Source of the DNA: Cricetomys ansorgei
Taxonomy: Eukaryota; Chordata; Mammalia; Rodentia; Nesomyidae
Length of the DNA: 64,000 nt
Direction: 5' to 3'
NCBI GenBank assembly: GCA_026225945.1
Contig: JAMJFZ010001133.1
Coordinates: forward strand, 4,608,501 to 4,672,500
Below are positions 37,330-47,818 of this stretch, piece after piece. The stretch's first letter is position 1. Each line of letters starts with the position of its first letter. The notes under the pieces were generated by a model, which did not search any database, was not told where the DNA came from, and worked only from the letters and a program-made list of their open reading frames with translations. The position numbers and the translations under genes were made by a program.

Positions 37330-37800
37330 CTGTAGGTTCCCCCGGTGTTTCGGTCTCTCTCTCCACTATAGCCCTCTCCCACTGGCCAGGCACAGAGGTT
37401 TGAAGTCACAAGCAGGAGTTCAGGAGGAGAGGTGGAGGAAGAAAAAAGGGTGTAGATCCAGACTTGCTCCCCAGTCTTATTTGCCACCCAGAGAACTTAT
37501 TGAACACGTGTAAAGAACCAGGCCCTGGAACCCTTATTCTGGTGGAATCAGGAAGTCACTTTATTCAGGGTGGACCAGGGAATTTATAGGTAAGGGGTGA
37601 ATAAGCTCCCAACCTTGGTTCCCGGGTGTGGGGCTGGGGGACAGTTGTCACCCTCAGCATGGATTGCACATAGACCCACAGCATGGAAAGGGGCCTGGTC
37701 TCTCCTGCCCTGGAGTGGAGTTTCCTTTGTACCCTCAACCCTCGCTGGGTTCAAAGTGGCAATTCTGACTTCTCTTGTTTGTTTGTTTAATAAAACCTAA
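37330..37800 (-). mobile_element. ERV LTR plus leader, minus strand
   Basis: Read on the minus strand: TATA box 'cctataaatt' (37581-37590), AATAAA (37560-37565), then U5-like sequence and a primer-binding-site-like 18-mer at 37456-37473 that starts TGGGG and ends GGAT, as in proline-tRNA-primed class I ERVs but with middle mismatches. Leader-like sequence follows to about 37330. GC content is well above the flanks. No gag, pol or env frame is present. TATA and AATAAA are only about 20 bp apart, which is tight, so the family is uncertain. Confidence 0.45.
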
Positions 37801-38179
37801 TAATAGCCATGGTCTACCTGTGATATAACAGTCGGATTTCAGCTGCTAAGGTGATTAAACATAGAGGGTGGAGCTGGTTATCATCCTGGCAAGAAGTGTA
37901 CACAGGGTAGGGTAAAAACGTCCCACAATTCCCAGCCCAGAGTCACATTTAATATGGAGCCCTCCCACGGGTATAATGATAATAACAGGATAATGATCTT
38001 GCCTAAAGATGTCAAATGTAGTATTCCACAGGAGAGAGCCAAACAGAGAAACTGATGACAAACAGCAACAATGGAATACCCAAACAAAAACAGAAAACAA
38101 ATGATCCCATAAACAAAAACAAAACTAAACCAAAAAAATAACAACAAAAAGCTTAGTTGAAAGCACCAAGGACTTTGCA
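37801..38179. other. Unassigned sequence, possibly U3 of the minus LTR
   Basis: The beginning of the minus LTR cannot be placed and may lie here. A-rich low complexity at 38085-38150 ('aaacaaaaacaaaactaaac'). The minus frames 37855-38147 are spurious readings of this A-rich DNA. Confidence 0.35.
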
Positions 38180-38485
38180 GTTCCCTGGGTAAGATCTTGT
38201 GCTCACTTAAAGGATTTTGTCTTTCTCTATAAAGAAAAGAAAGAAATATTTTATGGTCAGGGGGTAGACTCTAAATGAGTAGTAAAGCTTATGACATGTT
38301 GGTGACAGCTTTTGGAATAATTTTAAGTACAAAGTAACTGGATGCAGATGTCTCATCTCTATCACTGGATCAAAAGGAAGCTCAAAGTCTAGGAATGCAA
38401 ATATGGTTTGTAGTGTTCTCTGTGTTAGTGTATGGCAGCACTTTCTATAAAACCATCATGCACTGAATCTACACATTTAACCTTA
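38180..38485 (+). repeat. Unnamed dispersed repeat, copy B
   Basis: Partner of 35440-35690: 'gggggtagactctaaatgag', 'gacatgttggtgacagct' and 'ttctataaaaccatcatgc'. The match includes upstream 'gactttgcag...gtctttct' and continues about 120 bp further, with an insertion relative to copy A. Confidence 0.7.
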
Positions 38486-38858
38486 TTTGAGAAAGCATCT
38501 CTCTTCCAAGATCACCATACAGTCTTTGTCATTGCTTTGTGGCACCTGAAAGTCACACACGGGATTTTGGTACTGTGATCATCTCTATAAGCCAAAACTG
38601 GATCTTCTAGGACACGAGCCTGAAATAAGCACAAATCATCCCAGAAAATTCAAATAGACTTCTAGAGCTATATCTATACTTGTTTATTATTCAGAGACAA
38701 CAGCTGCCTAAGAGACTAGAGTGTCTACAAATAGCATAATTAGTTTCATCTGGCAGAGTGAACATAGGGCTACTCAAATGATTATGAAATAAGAAAACTA
38801 TGTCCCAGAACCATTCACTTACTTGTCTAGAGATTAGGAAGAGTTTTCTTTATTACGT

Positions 38859-38861
<3 letters not shown>
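38486..38861. other. Unrecognised sequence
   Basis: May continue copy B; no name available. Confidence 0.35.
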
Positions 38862-38908
<47 letters not shown>

Positions 38909-38965
38909 ATCTTTCTATCTATCATATCTATTTGTCTATCTATTATCTTTTTATCTATCTATCCA
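38862..38965. repeat. (TATC)n tetranucleotide microsatellite
   Basis: Eleven or more perfect CTAT units (38862-38907), then imperfect 'catctttctatctatcata'. The Ile/Tyr/Leu/Ser frame at 38800-38982 is a translation of this repeat. Confidence 0.95.
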
Positions 38966-39574
38966 CCATCCTCTATCTGTAGCCTGACACATTGATTTAG
39001 CCACAATACTATTCTCACCAGTAACTAGATCCTGACTTGAAATGAACCCTTTCTAGAACCAAATCAGTAAGATGATGATCACAGTACACACTGAGCTGTA
39101 GCTTCCAGAGGACACACATGGTACCACTGGAATCAAAGTGCTTACTAGTTTTAGTCAAAGCCCTTAATGATTGTCAGAGTATCAAGGTCTTTAAAATGGC
39201 TTACCCACCCTGGGATTTTTCAAGCTGGAGAGGAGTTAAGCCTCATCCTTTATTGCAATACACAGTCAATAATAAACCAACCCCCTCTTTTGAGACTAAC
39301 CCTGCTTTAGAGGAACATCTAAAGTGTTCATTATGAAGATGTCAGGAGCTGAGGTCACCTACTGATCTCACAATGGCCATTGTCATGTGTGATGTTAGTC
39401 TTTGAAGTCCTTTTGAATCCTTTGTGTTCACATTTCAGCAAGAATATATTCAGGAGAGAGAAAAGTTTCAAAAGCAATACAATAGTGGTGTTGGTTAATG
39501 ACTTCTTCTTCACCAGCTCATGCCTCATGTGCCAAGCTGGTTTTGCCTTGTATTAGTGACTATTACACTATTAT
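38966..39574. other. Unrecognised sequence
   Basis: The 72-codon frame 39118-39336 has no recognisable family. Otherwise nothing assigned. Confidence 0.4.
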
Positions 39575-39774
39575 ATTATACAAGATACTATATATCTTGT
39601 CAATATTGTGACAAAATATCTTACAAAATCATCTAAAGGGATTTATTTCATGTGGCAAGAAAGGAGGGTATTGGAAGCATGCGAAAGCTGGTCACTATGT
39701 AGCAGCAGCAGTAAGGGAGCAGAGCTAGAGAAAAGTTTGTATTCTGTGCTCAGATCAGTTTTTCCTTTTGTTAG
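39575..39774 (-). mobile_element. MaLR-like element, minus strand, first part
   Basis: 'aatattgtgacaaaatatct', 'aagggatttatttcatgtgg' and 'gaaagctggtcactatgt' resemble the start of the inverted MaLR-like element. Its other part appears at 40990-41185, so the GC-rich element between is an insertion. Confidence 0.45.
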
Positions 39775-40945
39775 GGTTTTTTGTTTGTTTGTTTGTTTTT
39801 TTGTTTTTGTTTTTAATTTGACTGGAACAGAGTTGTAAAAGTGGCCTGGCGTTTGGGAGTCCAGGAACCACACAGCTCTGACAAGAAGGTGCCCTGACAA
39901 TCAGGAGCCCATTGACTGTACAGCTATGAGTTGGGAAGGTGTCCCCAGTGTTGCAGCTCTGAAGGGAAATATCCCTGGCTGAGCAGTTCTTCTTGCTTTT
40001 GGCTGAGCTGAGGGGTTCTTCATGCTGGGTGGTTGCCTCCACCTGGGAGAAAGGCAGCAACTAAAGTTGTGCCCCCTTCCTACTCTCTATAGAGTTTAGA
40101 AGGCTGCTCTTTATATAGTGTCCCTGAGGGGGCAGAGCCTCCCAGGGTGTCCTGTGATTGGTGGGGCAGTTTACTCTTATTTTACAAGTCCAGAGAGGGA
40201 AGAGGGGCCTAGCTTAGGGCTATTTGTGTTAGTTGGGGACACTTCTGTGCTGCTCTGCCAGGCTGGGGGACCCCACAGCTGGCTGGGAAGTGGGGTCTCG
40301 GATAGTCCCCAGGGGAGCTTATGTACAGGGGTTCCAGAGCTCCCTGGCCTTGCAGAGCCAGATTCCCCCAAAAGGGAAATTTACTGTCTCCTCAGTGGTC
40401 CTTGGCACCATTTGGGGTTCATGGTGGACACAAGGGGTGGTGGCCACCCTCCTCCATAGCCAGAGTCCCCAGCAGCATGGCAAGGGAGTCAAGCAGCAGC
40501 CCTGAATAGCAGTTGGCAGTTGAAGGAGCTAAATGTGCTGGGAAAAGTCAGATCTGCTCTCCAGCAGAAATTTTGGGCTGGGAGCAAGCAGCCAATAGTC
40601 TAGTTCTCAACTCAGTCTGCCTGCTGCCATGGCCACCTGCAGGACCCACTATGAAGCAGTTCTGGACTGGCAGAGGCAGCTTGACAGTTGATAGCTGGAG
40701 AAAGGCTGGGCCTGGCAAGAGGGTGGGGCTATGGAGGGGCATGTCAGGGGCAGAGCTTTCTGCAGAAGTGGTAGCACCTTACTGTGGACTGTGTTGGGCG
40801 TGCAACCCTCCCAAAGGGGGAGCCCTGGACTGTGGGCTGTGTGTAGGGATATAGGGGCCTCCAGACACTGGACCCCTTTGCTGTGAACTGAGTAGGGGGT
40901 TGGGCTGTGGACTCTGTTTATTGCAGAGCCCCAACACCTTTTATT
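39775..40945 (-). mobile_element. GC-rich retroelement with promoter, minus strand
   Basis: About 1.17 kb far richer in GC than its flanks. Read on the minus strand it has CCAAT (40157-40161), a TATA box 'ctatataaag' (40109-40118) at normal spacing, then about 300 bp ending in an A-rich (AAAC)n tail at 39823-39777. The upstream part carries repeated 'acagtccac'/'acagcccac' motifs (plus: 'gtggactgtg', 'gtgggctgtg'). The open frames here (40118-40459, 40233-40505, 40513-40854, 39755-40060) share no family motif and probably follow from high GC. It could be a long LTR or a retroposed promoter-containing element. Confidence 0.5.
40109..40161 (-). promoter_or_regulatory. CCAAT and TATA boxes of the GC-rich element
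   Basis: CCAAT at 40157-40161 and TATATAAAG at about 40109-40117 on the minus strand, about 40 bp apart, a usual Pol II spacing. The predicted start would lie near 40085. Both motifs look intact; activity is unknown. Confidence 0.5.
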
Positions 40946-40989
40946 TATTTATTTTTGTATTAAGTCTGAGATCTAAGCCCATTGATGGT

Positions 40990-41185
40990 GCTGCTCACAT
41001 TTAGGGTGATTCTTCCTGAACTCATGTCATTTGCAGGAGCAATACTGGACAATAAACAATAAGATATCTCTCCAGCCTTTGGGGGTTCTTTATCTTTGCT
41101 AGAAACTGGCTTATAGATATGCCATTAGTTTATCTGTTAGAAGATTCTAGATCAAATTAACTTGACAGCCAACATTAACCTTTGT
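40990..41185 (-). mobile_element. MaLR-like element, minus strand, second part
   Basis: 'ctaagcccattgatggtgct', 'agggtgattcttcctgaact' and 'attctagatcaaattaact' + 'tgacagccaacatt' match the far end of the inverted MaLR-like element begun at 39575. Confidence 0.55.
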
Positions 41186-42563
41186 ATCTTCTTCTCCTTT
41201 TTATTGTCTTAAGTGTTCCATTCAAAAGCAAAACTTGAATTAAAATTTTTCCTATCCACTAACTCTGATTTGATGATCAGAAGTAAATAGTAAATAAAAG
41301 AATTTCTGTACAAAATGGTGACACTCATGGAACAGCTGTAAGTTAAAAAAAAAAAAAAGGTAACTCTTAGCAAGACTTCTATAACCTTGAATCTTACGCA
41401 GTTTATAGGGCAATGAATATGGAGCCAATAGTTCAGGATCCATTTTGACAGATTATTAAAACATATGTCTAGTATATGACACATGTATTTCATTGTTAGG
41501 TGTTTATAGAGGGTAAAATGAAAGGATGCGCCTATGCAAAACGAAATGTTAATGAACAATCAGAGTAGGTGAGTTGTGGGGAGGGATCACATTTTCATAT
41601 TGCCAAAATCTATGATGAAGCCAAAAATTCTCCATACAGAGAAATACTGCCTCATACTGTATAAGATGCTATTGCTAGCAGGTGTATTCGCACGGGTATG
41701 TCCTTATCTTGAATAAACCTCTTATCAAAGTGCATGTTGTAAGATTTCACTTTGTAAAATAGTGCAAAACCACAAAGTAACAAGAAAAGTATAAGCATGG
41801 CTTCCATAATTAACACTCCCAAGGAGAAAGGGAACTATACCATCTGTTAGCATTCATCATTAGGTAAGAAAAAAAAAAGCTTTTGTAAAAGTGGAGAGAA
41901 TTTCTAGGATATTATTTTAATCAAAGCCAATTTTTTACAAGAGTGAATGGTTTCACAAACAACAGAATGCCATAAAATATAAAGCAATAGGAAAATGTGA
42001 TTATTCTTCATCGTATTTTATTCTGGGATAGTATTTTGTAGTTATGACAGCAATTTAAAAGTCTCACGTTTTGGAATTGGGTGAATGGGAAATTGAAACA
42101 GAATAGCTTAAAATAATATTAAATGGTTACAATTACATACTATAAAGGTCAGGGATTGTTATTACCCTTAAATACTATTTTCTTGTAATAAGATTTTCAG
42201 TTTTTAGGAACAAGTTAATAAGAGCAATTCATTTTTATAGTGTTGTATGATTTTTAGCACCTGACTACTAAAATGTGTATATGGCATTTTGTTTATTTAA
42301 TAACCTGTAATAAACCAAATTTATCAACTTCAGTGTTACTTTTGAAAAGTACTAAAACTCAAACATTATGTCATAATAAATAAATTGAACTTAGTCTCTT
42401 TAAACCTTTCACAATCTCTATAGATTCACATATAAAAGATACTTTGGGGATTACACTATAACAGAAATTAACTTCATTAATGGTTTTTGATGCATATTAA
42501 ATTTTTATTTTAATTTTCATTAATTTATTTTGAAACAAACTAGAATATTTCTATTGTTTTCAA
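41186..42563. other. Unrecognised AT-rich sequence, 1.4 kb
   Basis: Poly-A at 41346-41358. The 116-codon minus frame 41209-41559 carries no motif. No repeat recognised. Confidence 0.45.
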
Positions 42564-42790
42564 TTAAAAATAGATTTTTATCCTCTACAATATATTCTGA
42601 TTGTACTTTCTCCTCTCCCAACTCCTCCTAGATCCTTCCCATCTCATTTTCCAACTAAATCCATACCATTTCTTTCTTTCTCTCTTGTTAGAACAGACAT
42701 CTAGAAGATAATGGTAAAATCTAAAGAAAGACCTTTTGAAAAGATTCTTAAGAGTGAACTGACATAGTTCGTGTTCTTTTTCCATTGTTG
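42564..42790 (-). mobile_element. L1 (Lx-like) 3' end, minus strand
   Basis: 'aaaaatagatttttatcctc', 'acaatatattctgattgtac', 'tcccaactcctcctagatcc' and 'tttctttctctcttgttaga' are the complement of the terminal L1 3' UTR. The 3' terminus is at the low-coordinate end. Confidence 0.8.
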
Positions 42791-43059
42791 TCACAGACCT
42801 CCCAATCCCCTTATACTATGAAATCTTCTCCTTTCAATGATTATAATCAAGAATCTGAAACATACTACTGTCCTTCCCAGCGAGTAATTTTCCAGGTGCT
42901 ATCAATGTATGTCCTAAAGTTTTAAGGCCTCACTTCTCCATGATAAGCTGTTACTAAACTCTACAGAAGGCATCAAATTTTATTTAAATGGTGTTTCCTC
43001 AGCTACTTTTCAATTCCAACATTTGTAAAAACATAATTGTCATAATTACATACACTAGG

Positions 43060-43262
43060 GGAACTGTGCATATGAAATCGCACTGCTTGAGACAATACAT
43101 GTAAGACCTGTGTGAGCTCAAAGCATTCAGAATCCTAGCATGAAGGAGGCAAGTGGGACAGGAAGCTGGTAGGTCTACCACACTCTGATGGATGGCAACA
43201 CATCCAAGAATATGTGAGCAGCACAAATTCTAACTGAAGGGTCTAAAAAGAAAACTGAATGG
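43060..43262 (+). mobile_element. L1 3' UTR, plus strand, first part
   Basis: 'gcttgagacaatacatgtaa', 'gacctgtgtgagctcaaagc', 'agaatcctagcatgaagga' and 'gatggatggcaacacatcca' match the middle of the old L1 3' UTR. The terminal part resumes at about 43775. Confidence 0.75.
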
Positions 43263-43774
43263 CTACTGTAGGCCCCTGGTTGGTCAAGAACTGAAGACCC
43301 TATGCCACGATTGGAGGGTCCACAGAAATAAATTATGTGGCAAATTTTTTTGAGAGTATCAGACTTTTCATACTTCTATCAGAAACAATGTAAGGGCGAT
43401 TGGCAGAATCAATGCAGTAATGGTTGCCAAGATACAGTGATGTCTACAAGCTATACAGAGTATATGAGATTAATGTCCAATTGTCCTGTCAAGCTTTCAC
43501 GCTTCCTAGACTAGTAAGGGAACATACAGAGAAACACAAAGTGACCTGAAATGCTCCACCGCATGAGTTAAAGTGACCTCAGTCTCTTCAAGAACTGTAC
43601 GTACACTGTACCCACAGGAGCCATTGGCTTTTACGGAAGAAACCTAAGATTCATGCTGCTCAAAGAAACTGGGTCAGGTCATCTCCATGGCTCCCTGCAA
43701 CTCAAGGCAACTGGGTCAGGTCATCTTCATGATTCCCTGCAGGCTACAAAATTGGGTGGTGTCAAGCAGGAGTA
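43263..43774. mobile_element. Unidentified 0.5 kb insertion within L1
   Basis: Sequence foreign to the L1 3' UTR lies between its two recognised halves. It holds a 41-bp tandem duplication (43669-43750) and AATAAA at about 43327. Size suggests a solo LTR, but orientation and family are not evident. Confidence 0.45.
43669..43750. repeat. 41-bp tandem duplication
   Basis: 'actgggtcaggtcatctcca' at 43669 recurs at 43710 as 'actgggtcaggtcatcttca'; 'tccctgca' follows in both. Confidence 0.9.
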
Positions 43775-43858
43775 GGCCTGAGGATCTTTTGGGAAGGAGG
43801 AGAATATGTTCAAAAGACACAGTATGAAATTCTTAAAGAACTAAAAAATATGCTGTAA
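43775..43858 (+). mobile_element. L1 3' terminus, plus strand
   Basis: 'ttgggaaggaggagaatatg', 'tcaaaagacacagtatgaaa' and 'ttcttaaagaactaaaaaat' match the L1 3' terminus just before the poly-A. Confidence 0.7.
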
Positions 43859-45004
43859 AGAATTACTTGTTTTCCTGGGGATATTTTAGAAAAGTGACTC
43901 TCGTTTTTCTTACACTCGGAAGAGAAGTTCTGCATATGATTTGAAATTATTAATTATTCCTTTGCTGTTCCACCATTTGTTTTCTATAACTACCCCAAGG
44001 ATGGAGGAAATCCTATACCTAGCTTTAGGTTGGGACTTAAAGTTCCTTCCTTCTCAGAGACAAAACAAAACAAACAAACAGAAAAACCCCTTATCTGCTC
44101 TACCTAGGTTGATTGCTTGAATGACAATAAGACTATATTATGATTATTCATATTTGGACTACAACTTTGTTTTTTATTATATTAAAAATATTCTATCAAT
44201 TGGTATGGCTTTTTAAAGCATAGTAATTCAGAGTTCACTATGTATTTTTCTTAGTTTGAGATTCAATAAATTTCAATATCTAACAAGAAAGATCTTCAGT
44301 ACTCAAGACATGTACATGGTGTCTATTTAGAGAGAAACTAACAATTAGAACAAGATGGCTTGCTGTAAAACTTTAGCATTTTATGAAAACATTTTAAATA
44401 TATAGAACAGAGTAATATACACCATAAAGAATAGACAGATACATTTCATTTCATGCATTTTTGGTATTATCTACAAATCTATGTTGAAATTATTATTGCC
44501 AATATTACAAATAGATAATATAAAATTATTATATCACCTTCAAAAGGTAATATTATATATATATATTATATACATGAAATAGTATATATGTATATATAAA
44601 TAGATATATAATTTCATCCAATTCATATATGTATGAAATATATAAGTGAAATATAATGTAAGTATATATAACGAAATATAAATCTGTGGATGAGACTTTT
44701 TCAAATGTAAAAAATTGTTTTATTAACTGCCTCACTATTTTAAAACACTTTAAATGTACAATAAAGTAGCCTTTATATCTGAGGTGGTCTTAAAGATAAC
44801 AAATGAACAGAATCTAACTTCTCGAAATTAGTGAACTGCTTCAGTTGTAGGTATGTGTAGGAAAATTTTAGAGCTCTTACTAGAAGAGCAATGTAATTTT
44901 ATTTTGTACATTTTAATTGAAAATATAAATAATAATTAAAAAGAAAAAGAAAATACAACATAGTAAAAATATACATTTCTCAATTAAATGTTCTGGATAC
45001 ATTT
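43859..45004. other. Unrecognised AT-rich sequence with TA-rich tract
   Basis: TA-rich low complexity at about 44550-44680; AAAC units at 44065-44082. The minus frame 44553-44735 reads through the TA tract. No gene. Confidence 0.45.
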
Positions 45005-46412
45005 TTTTTTTCTTCAGAACCACCTTCAAGAGTTATTTCCTTTTTTTCTTTTTGTAATTTATTTTTTTCTTTTCTCATATAATACATCCCAGCCCTAGCC
45101 TCCCCTTCCTTTATTTCTCCCAGTTCCCCTGCCCATCACCTCTTCCTCAGATCCTGCTTCCCTCAGAAAAAAGCGGGCCTCCCAGGGATACCAATCAAAT
45201 AGGGCTTTTTAACAAGATGGAACAAGGCCAGGAACTAAGCCAGGCACAAACCCCTCTATTAAGGCTGGACTACGTAATCCAGCAGGAGGAAAAGTGTCCC
45301 AAGGGCAGGTAAGTAGCTCAGAGACTTTCCACTCCAACTTTCAGGAATTGTACAAGAACACCTAGCCTAACAACCTTCACATATTGGTAGGGAACCTAGT
45401 GCACACCCATGAAAGCTCCATGTCTGCCACTTCAGTCTCTGTGAGCCCCTATGAGTCCTGGTCAGTTGATTCAGTGGGACATGTTCTTCTGGTATCCTCA
45501 ACCTCTCTACTTCCTGCAGTCCCTCCTCCCTCCTCTTCCCCTCGGTTCCCTGACCTTCCCCCAAAGCTTGTCTGTGGGCCTTTGCATCTGCTCCCATCAG
45601 CTGCAGGAAGAAGCCTCTCTGATGACGATTGTGCAGCACTGATCTTTAAGCACAGCAGAATATTATTAAGAATTGTCTCTGGGATATTCAGTCTGGTTCC
45701 TGGCCAGCTCTGCAGTTTCAAACTTGGGATCCCTCCCTTGACAGGTGTTCTGCCCCTTCATTGTCCCACCCAATTCTACAGGTGGTATAGAATATAGGTT
45801 AAAGGTTTTGTGACTGGGATGTTGACTCAGTCCCCCCACAAACCTGTTGTGGTTACAGAAGATGGCTTGTTCAGGTTCTCTATCCCCCATTACTAAGAGT
45901 CCTTGCTAGGATGACCCTCACAGATTCCAGGGAGTTTCCATTGCACTAGATCTCCAGATTGCCCCCTAATGTTTCCCAATTCTGATTGTCTCTCCCTAAT
46001 TTCTCTTCCTCCACCCCTCTCCCCTATGTGATCCATCCTATTCCCATTCCCATCCTCCCCAAGTCCACCTGCAACAATCTGTTCTATTTCACCTTCTCAG
46101 GGAGTTCCCTGTGTCCTCTCAACAAGAGAGGGCTCTCCTTGTGGCATAGTTTCACTGGGCCTGTGTACTAAAGTATAATTGTCCTTTACTTAACAGCTAA
46201 TATCCATTTATAAGTGAGCACACACCATGTTTGTCTTTCTGGGACTGGGTTACGTCATTCAGGGTGATATTTTTCTAGTCTATCCATTTGCCTGCAAATT
46301 TCATTGTATTATTGGTTTTGTTTGTTTATACGTTTGTTTTAATAGCTGAGCAATACTCCATTGTGTAAATGTACCACATTTACTTTATCTATTCTTCAAT
46401 TGATAAGATTTT
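45005..46412 (-). mobile_element. L1, ORF2 tail plus 3' UTR, minus strand
   Basis: The clearest L1 in the window. On the minus strand, 46379-46341 encodes MWYIYTMEYCSAI, followed by MKFAGKW and VTQSQKDKHG, the conserved carboxyl end of L1 ORF2, broken by stops. The 3' UTR follows ('cagctgatgggagcagatgc' near 45605-45586 and 'tccctgggaggcccgctttt' near 45190-45170) and ends at the T-rich stretch 45001-45075. It is 5'-truncated and dead. The frames at 45367-45797, including the 137-codon plus frame, are readings of this element. Confidence 0.9.
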
Positions 46413-46484
46413 TCAAAGATGTCTGCAATCAACGGCAGACAAAACGATACACAATCATAATCAGAATTTATGACTGTGATTGTA

Positions 46485-46680
46485 GGGGCTAGAGTTGTGC
46501 AGTAGTTAGGATTGTGCTGCTCTAGATAAGCTCAGGGACAGTTTCCTTACCATGCTGGTTGTTTCAAAGTCAGAGTGAACACCTGCCCTGGGGAATCCAA
46601 CATTCTCTTCTGACCTCCACAAGCAACCTTTACACATATGCATATGCATACAGATACACATAACTTTTTAAAATCATTTT
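46485..46680 (+). repeat. B2/B3-type SINE, plus strand
   Basis: 'ggggctagagttgtgcagta', 'gttaggattgtgctgctcta', 'acattctcttctgacctcca' and an AC-rich then A-rich tail. Diverged; B box degraded. Confidence 0.7.
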
Positions 46681-46701
46681 TTTGTTTATTTGTTCGTTTG
46701 T

Positions 46702-46844
46702 TTTTTCAAGACAGGGTTTCTTTGTTAACTCTGGTTGTCCTGGAACTCACTCGGTAGACCAGGCTGTCCTGGAACTCATAGAGATCAGCCTGCCTCTGCT
46801 TCCCGAGTACTGGGATTAAAGGCGTGCGGCACAACCACCTGGGC
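46702..46844 (-). repeat. B1 SINE, full length, minus strand
   Basis: 'caagacagggtttctttgtt', 'gtcctggaactcactcggta', 'ccaggctgtcctggaactca' and 'tgggattaaaggcgtgcggc' are the complement of a B1 monomer of about 143 bp. 7SL-derived Pol III retroposon; among the least diverged elements here. Confidence 0.95.
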
Positions 46845-46859
46845 TAAATTCCATGATTT

Positions 46860-46980
46860 TCTAATTCTTTTTTATTATTATTAAGATTACAGATGGTTAT
46901 TAGTCACCATGTAGTTGCTGGGAATTGAACTCAGGACCTCTGGAAGAGCAGACAGTGCTCTTAACTGCTGAGCCATCCAA
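46860..46980 (-). repeat. B2 SINE head, minus strand
   Basis: 'gctgggaattgaactcagg', 'acctctggaagagcagacag' and 'tgctcttaactgctgagcca' form a well-kept inverted tRNA-derived head with A and B boxes; the 3' part is missing beyond 'agattacagatggttatta'. Confidence 0.9.
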
Positions 46981-47575
46981 AAATCTTAATAAAAAAAAAG
47001 ACCAAAAACCTATGGCTTTCAGATTTGAGAATCATGAACCAATATAGCCAATGCTTTATGTACAATAATATTTTCAATCTTATAAGAAGGAAATGCAGAC
47101 TAAGAGAATTTAATGTTTTCTATCTGTCCAATATCATGTTAGTTGGTTGTAAAAGAAGTCAAGTTGGATATGGAGCAGAAAGTATGTACGTTCTAAAGAA
47201 GAATAAATTTGTCACATCCTTTTCCTTAACTTCACAACAAGTCATTTGAATTCCCTAAGCTTTACTTTAAGTTATTTTCATTGTGTTTACTGTACTGTGA
47301 AATTAGTAAATATAATACTATAATTATATATACATATACATATATTGATATATAATACAAAAATACTAATTCATATTGTTATGTTTTAAGTACATTGAAC
47401 TTTTATCATGATGATGCTACTTCTGCCAATTAAAAATTCCATTATCTTTCTTTATCAATTTTAGTTAATATACACAATGGTTTTCCTTAACTTTTAAAAG
47501 AACCACCTTTCTTACTTTCTGTCTCCTTTCATTGTGTAGTTCTAATTACATTTCTGTTGAAATAGCACATCATAC
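46981..47575. other. Unrecognised sequence
   Basis: TA-rich at 47318-47360. No gene: the 74-codon frame 47025-47249 lacks motifs. Confidence 0.4.
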
Positions 47576-47770
47576 ACTGGCGATATAGCTTATTCCTAAA
47601 AGTACTGTTGCTTATCCAGAAGATCTGGGTTCAATTCCAAGTGGGCACATGAAGCTCACAACTGTCTATAACTACAGTATCATGGGACACCTAACTTCTG
47701 GCCTCTGGAGGCACTAAGATTACAGATGGTATTCAGAGAGATATTGAGTCAAAATACACACACGCATGTA

Positions 47771-47816
<46 letters not shown>
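47576..47816 (+). repeat. B3 SINE with (TG)n tail
   Basis: 'gatatagcttattcctaaaa', 'gatctgggttcaattccaag', 'aagctcacaactgtctataa' and 'ctaacttctggcctctggag' follow the B3 order. The tail has become a CA then TG microsatellite, with about 20 TG units at 47774-47815. Confidence 0.8.

Positions 47817-47818
<2 letters not shown>

Noticed and set aside
38862..38965. Regular tetramer array considered as a CRISPR-like or other programmed repeat
   Set aside because: A simple sequence repeat without spacers, in a mammalian genome.
40118..40854. Several overlapping 60-113 codon frames on both strands
   Set aside because: Confined to a GC-rich element where stop codons are rare in every frame; no protein family resemblance.
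41209..41559. 116-codon minus frame with Phe/Leu-rich stretches
   Set aside because: The hydrophobic part translates a poly-A/T run; not a membrane protein signature.
45384..45797. 137-codon plus-strand open frame, the longest in the window
   Set aside because: It lies on the antisense strand of an L1 3' UTR whose landmarks and ORF2 tail are clear, so it is not a gene.
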